Shown: one piece after another, positions 5,942 through 12,085 of the stretch
Layout: every line of letters begins with the position of its first letter
How positions within the stretch are numbered: position 1 is the first letter of the stretch
Assembly (NCBI GenBank): GCA_051005735.1
Contig: JBPCJB010000153.1
Coordinates: 1 to 12,085 of the forward strand
Source: Gaiellasilicea sp051005735
Lineage (GTDB): Bacteria; Actinomycetota; Thermoleophilia; Gaiellales; Gaiellaceae
Length of the DNA: 12,085 nt
Direction of reading: 5' to 3'
The notes under the pieces: model-generated
The model's input: only the letters and a program-made list of their open reading frames with translations
Told to the model about the DNA's origin: nothing
Databases searched by the model: none
Translations under genes and position numbers: made by a program

Positions 5942-6571
5942 CTACTTCGTGCCGTAGAGGCGGTCGCCTGCGTCGCCAAGGCCCGGGACGATGTAGCCCC
6001 TCTCGTTCAGCTGCCGGTCGATCCCGGCGACGACGATGTGCACCTCTGGGTGCTCGCGGTGGATCCTCTCGATCCCCTCCGGGGCCGCGATCAGCGCGAT
6101 CAGCCGGATCGAGCTCGCGCCCGCCTCCTTCACCCTGGCGACGGCGGCGGCAGTCGAGTTGCCGGTCGCGAGCATCGGGTCGAGCAGGATCACGTCGCGC
6201 GCCGCGATGTCGGCGGGCAACTTCACGTAGTACTCGACGGGCTCGAGCGTCTCCTCGTTGCGATAGAGGCCGATGAAGCCCACGCGCGCGCCCGAGATCA
6301 GAGAGAGGACACCGTCGAGCATCCCCATTCCCGCCCGCAGGATCGGGCAGATCGCGACCTTCTTGCCGGAGATCCGCTGGGCGGTCGTATGCTCGAGCGG
6401 GGTCTCGATCTCGACGTCCTCGGTCGCGAGGTCCATCGTCGCCTCGTAGGTCAGCAGCAGGGTCAGCTCGTTGACGAGCTGCCGGAACATGTGCGTGTTC
6501 GTCGTGACGTCCCGGAGCAGCCCCAGCTTGTGCTGGACCAGCGGATGCCGGACCTCCGTGACCCGGCTCAT
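5942..6571 (-). CDS. upp: Uracil phosphoribosyltransferase
   Basis: This enzyme converts uracil and PRPP to UMP and pyrophosphate (pyrimidine salvage). The 209 aa nearly equal the E. coli enzyme (208). The PRPP-binding loop is VILLDPMLATGNSTAA (127-142), and the uracil-binding C-terminus is RGYIVPGLGDAGDRLYGTK (191-209). The N-terminal HPLVQHKLGLLRD (9-21) and CPILRAGMGML (75-85) are also typical. The ATG at 6571 overlaps the glyA stop by four bases (ATGA), with no separate SD, so coupling to glyA is likely. Together with glyA it links one-carbon and nucleotide supply within the run. Confidence 0.97.
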   Translation of the reverse strand: MSRVTEVRHPLVQHKLGLLRDVTTNTHMFRQLVNELTLLLTYEATMDLATEDVEIETPLEHTTAQRISGKKVAICPILRAGMGMLDGVLSLISGARVGFIGLYRNEETLEPVEYYVKLPADIAARDVILLDPMLATGNSTAAAVARVKEAGASSIRLIALIAAPEGIERIHREHPEVHIVVAGIDRQLNERGYIVPGLGDAGDRLYGTK

Positions 6572-7854
6572 GCGTAGGAGCAGTAGCCGCGGAAGCCGGC
6601 GTACAACGGCCGTTTCGCGCAGAGCGCCTCAGCACGATTGGCGAGCCCGTCCACGTCACTGTCGGCGAGCGCGCCGACGATGATCCTGCCGACCTCGCGG
6701 AGGTCTTCCTCGTCGAAGCCGCGCATCGTCGCAGCCGGCGTCCCAATGCGGACCCCCGAGGCCACGGTCGGAGGCCGCTCGTCGAACGGGACCGTGTTTC
6801 GGTTGACCGTCAGCTTCACCTCGTCGAGCCGCTCCTCGGCCCCCGCGCCCGTCCAGTCGGTCGCGCGCAGGTCGAGCTGGAGGAGATGCGTGTCGGTGCC
6901 ACCGGTGAGGACGTCGAGACCGCCGCCTATCAGCTCCTCGGCGAGAGCGTCCGCGTTGGCCCGCACCTGCACCTGGTAGTCCCGGAACGCTTCTGAGGCG
7001 GCGATCCGGAAGCAGGCTGCCTTCGCCGCGATCGCGTGCTCGAGCGGCCCGCCCTGCATTCCGGGGAAGACGGCGCGGTCGATCGCCTGCGCGTGCTCCG
7101 AGCGGCAGAGGACGAAGCCGGCGCGCGGGCCTGCGAGCGTCTTGTGGGTCGTCGAGGTGACGACATCGCAGTGCTCGACCGGATTCGGATGCAGCCCTGC
7201 GGCGACGAGGCCGGAGAAGTGCGCCATGTCGCACATCAGCAGCGCGTCGACCGCATCGGCGATCTTTCGGAACTCGGCCGTGTCCACGGTGCGTGGATAG
7301 GCGGAGCCGCCGCACACGATCAGCCGCGGCCGGTGCTCACGCGCCAGCTCGAGCACCTCGTCGTAGTCGACGAGGTTCGTCTCGCGCGAGACGCCGTAGT
7401 GGACGATCGTGTAGAGCCGGCCCGAGAAGTTGACCTTGAGGCCATGGGTCAGATGGCCGCCGTGGTCGAGCCGGAGCGAGAGGATCGTGTCGCCGGGGCT
7501 CAGGAGGCCGAAGTACGCCGCCATGTTCGCCTGCGCGCCCGCGTGCGGCTGCACGTTCGCGTGGTCGGCGCCGAACAGCTCCTTGGCGCGGTCGATCGCA
7601 AGCTGCTCGATCTCGTCCACGACCTCGCAGCCGCCGTAGTAGCGCTTGCCCGGATAGCCCTCGGCGTACTTGTTCGTGGGCACCGAGCCGACCGCCTCGA
7701 GCACGCTCGGCCAGGTGAAGTTCTCCGAGGCGATCAGCTCGATCTGGTCGCGCTGCCGGTCAAGCTCGCGGCCGAGGAGCGCGGCGATCTCGGGATCGAT
7801 GTCGGCGAGACCGGCGGTTCGGAGCTGATCGAGTGAGTGCTGGGCAACGGCCAT
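6568..7854 (-). CDS. glyA: Serine hydroxymethyltransferase
   Basis: This PLP enzyme interconverts serine and glycine while charging tetrahydrofolate to 5,10-methylene-THF. The 428 aa are normal length. The PLP lysine is K238 in TSTTHKTLAGPRAG (233-246); D209 (LMCDMAHFSG) would contact the pyridine nitrogen. IELIASENF (38-46), NKYAEGYPGKRYYGG (61-75) with E65, and RNTVPFDE are further signatures. ATG 7854 has a strong SD (GAAGGAG) at a normal distance, upstream in the 33-bp gap after tsaC, so it may be translated independently of its neighbours. It ends in a four-base overlap with upp. Confidence 0.97.
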   Translation of the reverse strand: MAVAQHSLDQLRTAGLADIDPEIAALLGRELDRQRDQIELIASENFTWPSVLEAVGSVPTNKYAEGYPGKRYYGGCEVVDEIEQLAIDRAKELFGADHANVQPHAGAQANMAAYFGLLSPGDTILSLRLDHGGHLTHGLKVNFSGRLYTIVHYGVSRETNLVDYDEVLELAREHRPRLIVCGGSAYPRTVDTAEFRKIADAVDALLMCDMAHFSGLVAAGLHPNPVEHCDVVTSTTHKTLAGPRAGFVLCRSEHAQAIDRAVFPGMQGGPLEHAIAAKAACFRIAASEAFRDYQVQVRANADALAEELIGGGLDVLTGGTDTHLLQLDLRATDWTGAGAEERLDEVKLTVNRNTVPFDERPPTVASGVRIGTPAATMRGFDEEDLREVGRIIVGALADSDVDGLANRAEALCAKRPLYAGFRGYCSYA

Positions 7855-7887
7855 GCTTGTGCTCCTTCGACGAGTTCGTTCCCGATG

Positions 7888-8493
7888 CTAGAGGACTTCG
7901 TCGACGATTCGGAGCGCTTCGTCGGCGGGAGCAGCGCCCTCGCGCAGAACGCGCGGCTCGGCGCCGCTGAGGTCGAGCACCGTCGAGGGCGTTCCCGGCA
8001 GCGGGCCGCCGTCCAGGAGCGCCGCGGCGGCCCCGCGCAGCTCCTCCGGCACCTCGGCGAGGGTGCGCGGATCGGGGCCGCCGGTGAGGTTCGCGCTCGT
8101 GGCGGCGATCGCGCCGACGCGCTCGAGCAGCTCACGCCCCGATCCTGTGAGGTCGGGGATGCGGACGCCGATCGTGTCGGGCCGCGAGCCGGCGAGCCGG
8201 CCGTAGCGGCCGGCGGGGTTCGGGAGGACGAGCGTGTACGGGCCCGGAAGGAGCGCGCGGGCGATCCGCTCGGCTCGGCCGCGCAGCTCGGGGATCCGCT
8301 CGAGGAGAACGTCGAGGTCGGCGCCGACGAGCGCGATCGGCTGCGCAGAATCCCGGCGCTTGAGGCGCGAGAGCTCCCGGACCGCATTCTCGGACTCCGG
8401 CTCGGCTGCGAGGCCGTAGACGGTGTCCGTCGGGACGATCGCGACCTTGCCGGAGCGGAGAGCCTCCACCGCCCCCTCGACGGTCGAGCTCAT
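7888..8493 (-). CDS. tsaC: Threonylcarbamoyl-AMP synthase (TsaC/YwlC/Sua5 family)
   Basis: This makes threonylcarbamoyl-AMP from threonine, bicarbonate and ATP, the first step of t6A37 modification in ANN-decoding tRNAs. The 201-aa product is the short, single-domain form without the C-terminal Sua5 domain. Signatures are IVPTDTVYGLAA (19-30), the KxR motif K45-R47 (LKRRDSAQPIALV), LLPGPYTLVL (81-90), GVRIPD (109-114) and ATSANLTGG (131-139). The ATG at 8493 overlaps the prmC stop by four bases, with a GAGGGG-like SD just upstream. The prfA-prmC-tsaC order is common in many bacteria. Confidence 0.95.
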   Translation of the reverse strand: MSSTVEGAVEALRSGKVAIVPTDTVYGLAAEPESENAVRELSRLKRRDSAQPIALVGADLDVLLERIPELRGRAERIARALLPGPYTLVLPNPAGRYGRLAGSRPDTIGVRIPDLTGSGRELLERVGAIAATSANLTGGPDPRTLAEVPEELRGAAAALLDGGPLPGTPSTVLDLSGAEPRVLREGAAPADEALRIVDEVL

Positions 8494-9311
8494 CGCCGCC
8501 CCTCGACGACTCGTTCTCGCCCAGCCAGGTCGGGGGTGCTCGTGCCGTCGCCGTACCCGAGCGTTCCGAGCAGCGCCAGCGTCTGCGACGCCTGTCCGTC
8601 CCCCACCTCGAGGACGAGCCAGCCCCCAGGTCGAAGCACGTCGCGTGCTGCGCGCGCGATCGCCTCGGTCGCGCCGACCCCGACGAGCGCGAGCTGCGGC
8701 TCGTAGTCGCGCACGTCGGACATCAGACCGTTCAGGTCGGCCGGCTCGACGTAGGGCGGGTTCGAGACCACGAGGTCGTAGGGCCCGTCGGGAAGTCCGT
8801 CGCGGAGATCGTGCTCCAGCAACTGCACCTCGAGGCCTGAGCGCTCGGCGTTCTCGCGGGCGAGCTCGAGCGCCTCCGCGGAGAGGTCGATCGCCGTCAC
8901 GCGGGCGCCTTCGTGCTCGTCCGCGAGCGCGAGCGCGATTGCGCCGGTGCCCGTGCCGACATCGAGCACCGTCGGCTCGACGAGGCCGCGCAGCCGCTCG
9001 AGGCAACGCTCGACCACGATCTCCGTCTCAGGCCGCGGGATCAGCGCGCGCCGGTCGACGTGGAGCGTCAGCCGGCGGAAGCCCCACTCGCCAAGGATGT
9101 ACGCGACCGGCTCGTGGCGCGCGCGTCTGGCGACGAGCGCGCGATAGGCGGCGACCTCGGATTCGTCGAGCGGCCGGTCGAAGTCGGTGTAGAGCTCGAT
9201 CCGGCTACGCCCGAGCGCGTGGGCGAGCAGGAGCTCAGCATCGAGTCGGGCGGTCTCGGACGTCTTCGCCAGGTGCTCCGAGGCGAGGCCCAGGACCTCA
9301 CCGAGAGTCAC
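8490..9311 (-). CDS. prmC: Peptide chain release factor N5-glutamine methyltransferase
   Basis: This S-adenosylmethionine-dependent enzyme methylates the GGQ glutamine of RF1 and RF2, which improves termination. The 273-aa protein has the N-terminal helical substrate-binding domain (about 1-85), then IPRPETE (91-97), SAM motif I VLDVGTGTGAIAL (115-127), the acidic end of strand 2 (AIDLS, 140-144) and the catalytic NPPY (184-187) in VVSNPPYVEP. Start GTG 9311 overlaps the prfA stop (GTGA), and its own stop overlaps the tsaC ATG. Its substrate, RF1, is thus encoded immediately upstream. No strong SD is seen, so coupling is likely. Confidence 0.96.
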   Translation of the reverse strand: MTLGEVLGLASEHLAKTSETARLDAELLLAHALGRSRIELYTDFDRPLDESEVAAYRALVARRARHEPVAYILGEWGFRRLTLHVDRRALIPRPETEIVVERCLERLRGLVEPTVLDVGTGTGAIALALADEHEGARVTAIDLSAEALELARENAERSGLEVQLLEHDLRDGLPDGPYDLVVSNPPYVEPADLNGLMSDVRDYEPQLALVGVGATEAIARAARDVLRPGGWLVLEVGDGQASQTLALLGTLGYGDGTSTPDLAGRERVVEGRR

Positions 9312-10345
9312 GACTCGAGCGCCCGCCGCTGAGCCTCGGACGTGAGTGCCTGGGTGAACTCGTCGAGCCCGCCGGGAAGCACCTTCTCCAGATTCAGCGT
9401 CACCTTGACGCGATGGTCGGTAACGCGGCTGTCGGGATAGTTGTACGTGCGGATCTTCTCGGCGCGCTCGCCGGAGCCGATCTGCGACTTGCGAGCGGCG
9501 GAGAGCTCGGCCTGCCGGCGGTCGCGCTCGGCCTCGTAGATGCGGGCGCGCAGGACGCGCAGCGCCTTCACCTTGTTCTGGAGCTGCGACTTCTCGTCCT
9601 GCATCGCGACGACGATCCCGGTCGGCACGTGCGTGATCCGGACCGCCGAGTCGGTCGTGTTGACGCTCTGGCCGCCGGGGCCGGTGGAGCGGTAGACGTC
9701 GATTTTGAGGTCGTTCTCGTCGAGCTCGACGTCGATCTCCTCCACCTCGGGCATGACCGCGACGGTCGCCGTCGAGGTATGGATCCGACCCTGGCTCTCG
9801 GTTTCCGGGACGCGCTGGACGCGGTGGGTTCCGCCCTCGTACTTGAAGACGGAGTAGGCGCCGTCCCCCTTGACCGCGAAGACGACCTCCTTGAAGCCGC
9901 CCGTCTCGCTCTCGTTCGCGGAGAGGAGCTCGGTCTTGAACCCGCGTCGCTCGGCGTAGCGCGTCAGCATCTTGAAGACGTCGCCGGCCCAGATAGCGGC
10001 CTCGTCGCCGCCCACTCCCGAGCGCACCTCGAGGATCACGTCCTTTGCGTCGGCTGGGTCGGTTTCGACGAGAGCGAGCTTCAGCTCCTCCTCGAGCCTT
10101 GCGACATCCGCGACGAGGTCGTCCGCCAGCGACGCGAGCTCCGCGTCGCCCCGTGCCGCCTCGAGATCGGCACTCGCCTGGCGCCACTCCTGTGCGAGCC
10201 TGTGCGGCACTTCGAGCTCCTTCAGCCTGCGCCCGACCTCGGCCGCCTCCTTGTGATCGTTGTAGACCGAGGGATTGGACATGCGGCTGCGCACTTCTTC
10301 GAAGGAGCGCTCGAGCTCGTCGATCAGCTGGTCGATGGCGGCCAC
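9308..10345 (-). CDS. prfA: Peptide chain release factor 1
   Basis: RF1 reads UAA and UAG and releases the finished protein. The 345 aa contain the codon-recognition tripeptide PET (180-182, the RF1 PxT form, not the SPF of RF2) in RVQRVPETESQGRIHTS, and the catalytic GGQ (224-226) in STGPGGQSVNTTDSAVRITH. IRTYNYPDSRVTDHR (298-312) is another RF1 signature. I start at GTG 10345 rather than the in-frame TTG 10366: the protein aligns from MAAIDQLIDELE, and the GTG lies seven bases after a possible -10 box. No SD is visible, so the message may be leaderless. It is the first gene of the minus-strand run and diverges from the DUF5995 gene with 20 bp between. Confidence 0.95.
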   Translation of the reverse strand: MAAIDQLIDELERSFEEVRSRMSNPSVYNDHKEAAEVGRRLKELEVPHRLAQEWRQASADLEAARGDAELASLADDLVADVARLEEELKLALVETDPADAKDVILEVRSGVGGDEAAIWAGDVFKMLTRYAERRGFKTELLSANESETGGFKEVVFAVKGDGAYSVFKYEGGTHRVQRVPETESQGRIHTSTATVAVMPEVEEIDVELDENDLKIDVYRSTGPGGQSVNTTDSAVRITHVPTGIVVAMQDEKSQLQNKVKALRVLRARIYEAERDRRQAELSAARKSQIGSGERAEKIRTYNYPDSRVTDHRVKVTLNLEKVLPGGLDEFTQALTSEAQRRALES

Positions 10346-10350
10346 GGCCG

Positions 10351-10357
10351 TAGGGTA
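10351..10357. promoter_or_regulatory. Possible shared, symmetric -10 element between prfA and DUF5995 gene
   Basis: TAGGGTA reads TACCCTA on the other strand, so either strand offers a TAnnnT-type -10 box. On the minus strand the prfA GTG begins seven bases after TACCCT. On the plus strand the DUF5995 ATG begins ten bases after TAGGGT. No convincing -35 is seen on either side. With only 20 bp between the genes, any promoters must overlap or lie inside the genes. Confidence 0.35.
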
Positions 10358-10365
10358 GTGGAGCA

Positions 10366-11079
10366 ATGACCCTCGAACAGGTGCTGCGCGCGCCGGCTGC
10401 GGCCCGGATCGCGGACGTCGTGGAGCGGATGCAGGCGCTCGACGCCGTCCTCCCTAGAGAGGACGGAATCGCGTGCTTCAACCGGCTCTACCTCGCCGTG
10501 ACCGAGGCCGTCGGGGAGGCCGCGCGACCGGGTGCGTTCGCGGACGCTCCCTTCGTCCGGTGGCTCGACGTCGTCTTCGCGAACCTCTATCTCACGGCGC
10601 TCTCCAATCACGTGCGCGGCCGGGGCCGCGTGCCCCGCGCGTGGCAGGCGCTCTTCGAGGCGCGGGATCGGAAGGGCGTCCTCCCGATCCAGTTCGCGCT
10701 CGCCGGGATGAACGCCCACATCAACCGCGACCTGCCTCTCGCGCTCGTCTCGACCTGCCGCTCGCGCCGCGTCGTGCCGCGGCGCGGGTGTCCGCAGCAC
10801 GCCGACTTCGGCCGGATCGACACGCTGCTCGCCGAGACGGAGAAGCGGGTGAAGTCCGAGTTCTCCAGCGGTCTGGTCGGCGTCGCGGACGAAGCGCTCG
10901 GCCGGCTCGACGACGTCCTTGCGATGTGGAACGTCCGCGCAGCGCGGCGCGCGGCGTGGGCGAACGCCGAGACGCTCTGGGCCCTCGACGGGATCCCGTT
11001 CGTCGGCGCGCGCTTCCTCGTCACGCTCGACCGCACGGTCGGCTTCGCCGGGCGCGGCCTGCTCAGGCCGGTGCTGTGA
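10366..11079 (+). CDS. DUF5995-family protein of unknown function
   Basis: This is a 237-aa mostly helical protein without signal peptide or membrane span. I assign it to DUF5995 from memory of the family pattern: DGIACFNRLYLAVTEAV (33-49), LDVVFANLYLTAL (67-79) and the highly typical IQFALAGMNAHINRDLPLAL (108-127), whose His and Asp (H118, D122) could bind a metal or act in catalysis. No function is known to me. ATG 10366 has only GGAG at very short spacing. The stop overlaps the following GTG (GTGA), so it is coupled to the GNAT-Nudix gene. Family assignment is moderately sure; a biochemical role is not offered. Confidence 0.82.
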   Translation: MTLEQVLRAPAAARIADVVERMQALDAVLPREDGIACFNRLYLAVTEAVGEAARPGAFADAPFVRWLDVVFANLYLTALSNHVRGRGRVPRAWQALFEARDRKGVLPIQFALAGMNAHINRDLPLALVSTCRSRRVVPRRGCPQHADFGRIDTLLAETEKRVKSEFSSGLVGVADEALGRLDDVLAMWNVRAARRAAWANAETLWALDGIPFVGARFLVTLDRTVGFAGRGLLRPVL

Positions 11080-11915
11080 GCGTCCGTCGCGCAACGGCAG
11101 CCGATTCGAGGGCCGCCGCGGCAGTCGTGCGGGCGGTCTACGCCGAGTACGGCTTCACCTGGGATGCGGGCGGCTACCACGCAGACCTCGAGGACGTTGC
11201 AGCGAGCTATCTCTCCTTCTTCGTAGCCGAGCTGGACGGAACGATCGTCGGCACGGCGGGTTTGAGTCGGCGCGGATCGCTCGAACGGCTCTACATGCTC
11301 TCGTCGGGACGCGGGAAGGGCGTCGGTGGCGCGTTGCTCCGTGCTGTGATCGAGGACGCTCGAGAGCGCGGCTTCGCCAGACTCGAGATCTGGACCGACA
11401 AGATCCTGACCGACGGGCACCGGCTGTACGAGCGTTTCGGCGCCTACCGCGACGGCGAGCGAGTCAGTTACGACCCGGACGCGAGCCACGAGTGGCGGTA
11501 CATCCTCGCCCTCAGCGGAGCCTGTGTCGCGATCTTCGAAGACGACGGCCGTCTCCTCGTCGTGCGAGAGAACTACGGGCGGCGGCGCTGGTCGTTCCCG
11601 GGCGGAGCGATCGAGGCGGGCGAGACCGCAGCGGAGGCCGCCGTGCGCGAGGGACGCGAGGAGACCGGTGCAGAGATCGAGCTCGACCATCTCATCGGCA
11701 GCTACGGGCTCGACAACGGCTTTCTCGTCCATCTCTTCAACGGGCGCGTCGTCGCCGGTGAGCCGGAGCTCCAGCCGGGCGGCGAGCTTTCGGAGCTCCG
11801 CTGGCTCCCGCCGGATCTGATCCCCGAGCGCCGGTCGAACGCACTCCGACACGGGCTCCCCGACGCACTCGCCGGTCGCCGCGACGTCGTCCGCGAGAAC
11901 CTCGCCCGTCGGTGA
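11076..11915 (+). CDS. GNAT acetyltransferase-Nudix hydrolase fusion protein
   Basis: This is a 279-aa two-domain protein. Residues 1-145 form a GNAT acetyltransferase: the N-terminal strand-helix (SVRRATAADSRAAAAVVRAV), the central strand pair (FFVAELDGTIVGTAGL, 48-63), acetyl-CoA loop RGKGVGGALL (79-88) and motif B ending in YERFGAYRDGERVSY (118-132). Residues 148-279 form a Nudix domain: VAIFEDDGRLLVVRE (151-165), WSFPGGAIEAGE and the Nudix box G177-x5-E183-x7-R191-E192-x-x-E195-E196-x-G198. The usual hydrophobic residue after RE is Gly193. It would hydrolyse a nucleoside diphosphate linked to some group and acetylate an amine; neither substrate is evident. GTG 11076 overlaps the DUF5995 stop. 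There is no sign of a broken junction, so the fusion looks real. Confidence 0.88.
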   Translation: MSVRRATAADSRAAAAVVRAVYAEYGFTWDAGGYHADLEDVAASYLSFFVAELDGTIVGTAGLSRRGSLERLYMLSSGRGKGVGGALLRAVIEDARERGFARLEIWTDKILTDGHRLYERFGAYRDGERVSYDPDASHEWRYILALSGACVAIFEDDGRLLVVRENYGRRRWSFPGGAIEAGETAAEAAVREGREETGAEIELDHLIGSYGLDNGFLVHLFNGRVVAGEPELQPGGELSELRWLPPDLIPERRSNALRHGLPDALAGRRDVVRENLARR

Positions 11916-11939
11916 GAGCAAGACTCGGGCACTCGCGAG

Positions 11940-11954
11940 CCGCCTCCTCGGCGG
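11940..11954. terminator. Small GC hairpin between convergent genes, weak terminator candidate
   Basis: CCGCC (11940-11944) and GGCGG (11950-11954) form a five-pair stem with a five-base loop in the 44-bp gap between the GNAT-Nudix stop and the OsmC-like stop. There is no T-tract on either side, so an intrinsic terminator role is doubtful. Confidence 0.25.
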
Positions 11955-11959
11955 ACGGA

Positions 11960-12085
11960 CTAGTCGTCGAGCTGGGCGTCGAGCGTGATCTGGCGAACGC
12001 CTGCGAGCGCCTGTGAGACCGGACATTTCCGCTTCGCCTCCTCTGCCGCCGTCCGGAAGCCATCGGCGTCGAGACCCGCCACGCT
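11960..12085 (-). CDS. OsmC/Ohr-family peroxiredoxin, C-terminal end (cut by window edge)
   Basis: Only the last 41 residues are present. They read VAGLDADGFRTAAEEAKRKC followed by PVSQALAGV and end QITLDAQLDD. OsmC/Ohr proteins reduce organic hydroperoxides with two cysteines; the one in the CPVSQAL motif (C21 of the fragment) is the second, resolving cysteine, and the GLDADGF...AEEAK helix before it is typical. The N-terminal half with the first cysteine lies beyond the window, so OsmC and Ohr cannot be separated with confidence. The gene converges on the GNAT-Nudix gene. Confidence 0.85.
   Translation of the reverse strand, partial: SVAGLDADGFRTAAEEAKRKCPVSQALAGVRQITLDAQLDD

Noticed and set aside
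10346..10366. TTG 10366 as prfA start
   Set aside because: The extra seven residues (LLHYPTA) do not fit the RF1 N-terminus, and the TTG would overlap the divergent ATG.
8423..10369. A 648-codon plus-strand open frame across prmC and prfA
   Set aside because: It is antisense to two clear genes, Arg/Ala-rich and without recognisable motifs; long empty frames are expected opposite GC-rich genes.
10608..12026. A 472-codon minus-strand frame opposite DUF5995 and the GNAT-Nudix gene
   Set aside because: The sense strand carries full GNAT and Nudix motifs; the antisense frame has none.
1..12085. Mobile elements, CRISPR arrays, rRNA or prophage genes
   Set aside because: No transposase, integrase, spaced direct repeats or rRNA-like sequence was seen on either strand.

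Overview
The window is about 12 kb of GC-rich, gene-dense bacterial chromosome. Gene order and protein style point to Actinomycetota, most likely a deep-branching class such as Thermoleophilia; that placement is inference from synteny and composition, not from a marker search. Nothing looks plasmid- or phage-borne, and I saw no rRNA, tRNA, CRISPR array or transposase.

Region 1 (1-3998, minus strand) is the front of an F1Fo ATP synthase operon. It reads, in order of transcription, atpZ-like, atpI-like, atpB (a), atpE (c), atpF (b), atpH (delta), a secreted Ig-like hypothetical protein, and the first 122 codons of atpA (alpha). Two things are unusual. The 166-bp atpF-atpH spacer is a long imperfect palindrome whose distal arm holds the atpH ribosome-binding site. 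A signal-peptide protein with no evident link to ATP synthesis sits between atpH and atpA.

Region 2 (3999-4798) is a divergent promoter region followed by a plus-strand alpha/beta hydrolase gene. Both divergent genes have a sigma70-like promoter with a 17-bp spacer and -10 boxes placed so that transcripts would start at or within a base or two of the ATG (leaderless). A 24-bp inverted repeat lies between the two promoters.

Region 3 (4814-10345, minus strand) is a tightly packed run: prfA (release factor 1), prmC (RF1/RF2 glutamine methyltransferase), tsaC (threonylcarbamoyl-AMP synthase), glyA, upp and a wecA/tagO-type lipid-linked sugar transferase. Four-base stop/start overlaps link prfA-prmC, prmC-tsaC and glyA-upp. 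In many Actinomycetota prfA, prmC, tsaC/sua5 and the wecA-like gene run directly into the atp operon. Here the same order is kept, but the opposite-strand hydrolase gene is lodged between wecA and atpZ, so the atp genes need their own promoter.

Region 4 (10366-11915, plus strand) is a two-gene unit diverging from prfA: a DUF5995-type protein and, overlapping it by four bases, a GNAT-Nudix fusion. It converges on the C-terminal end of an OsmC/Ohr-family peroxiredoxin gene that runs off the right edge (11960-12085, minus strand).
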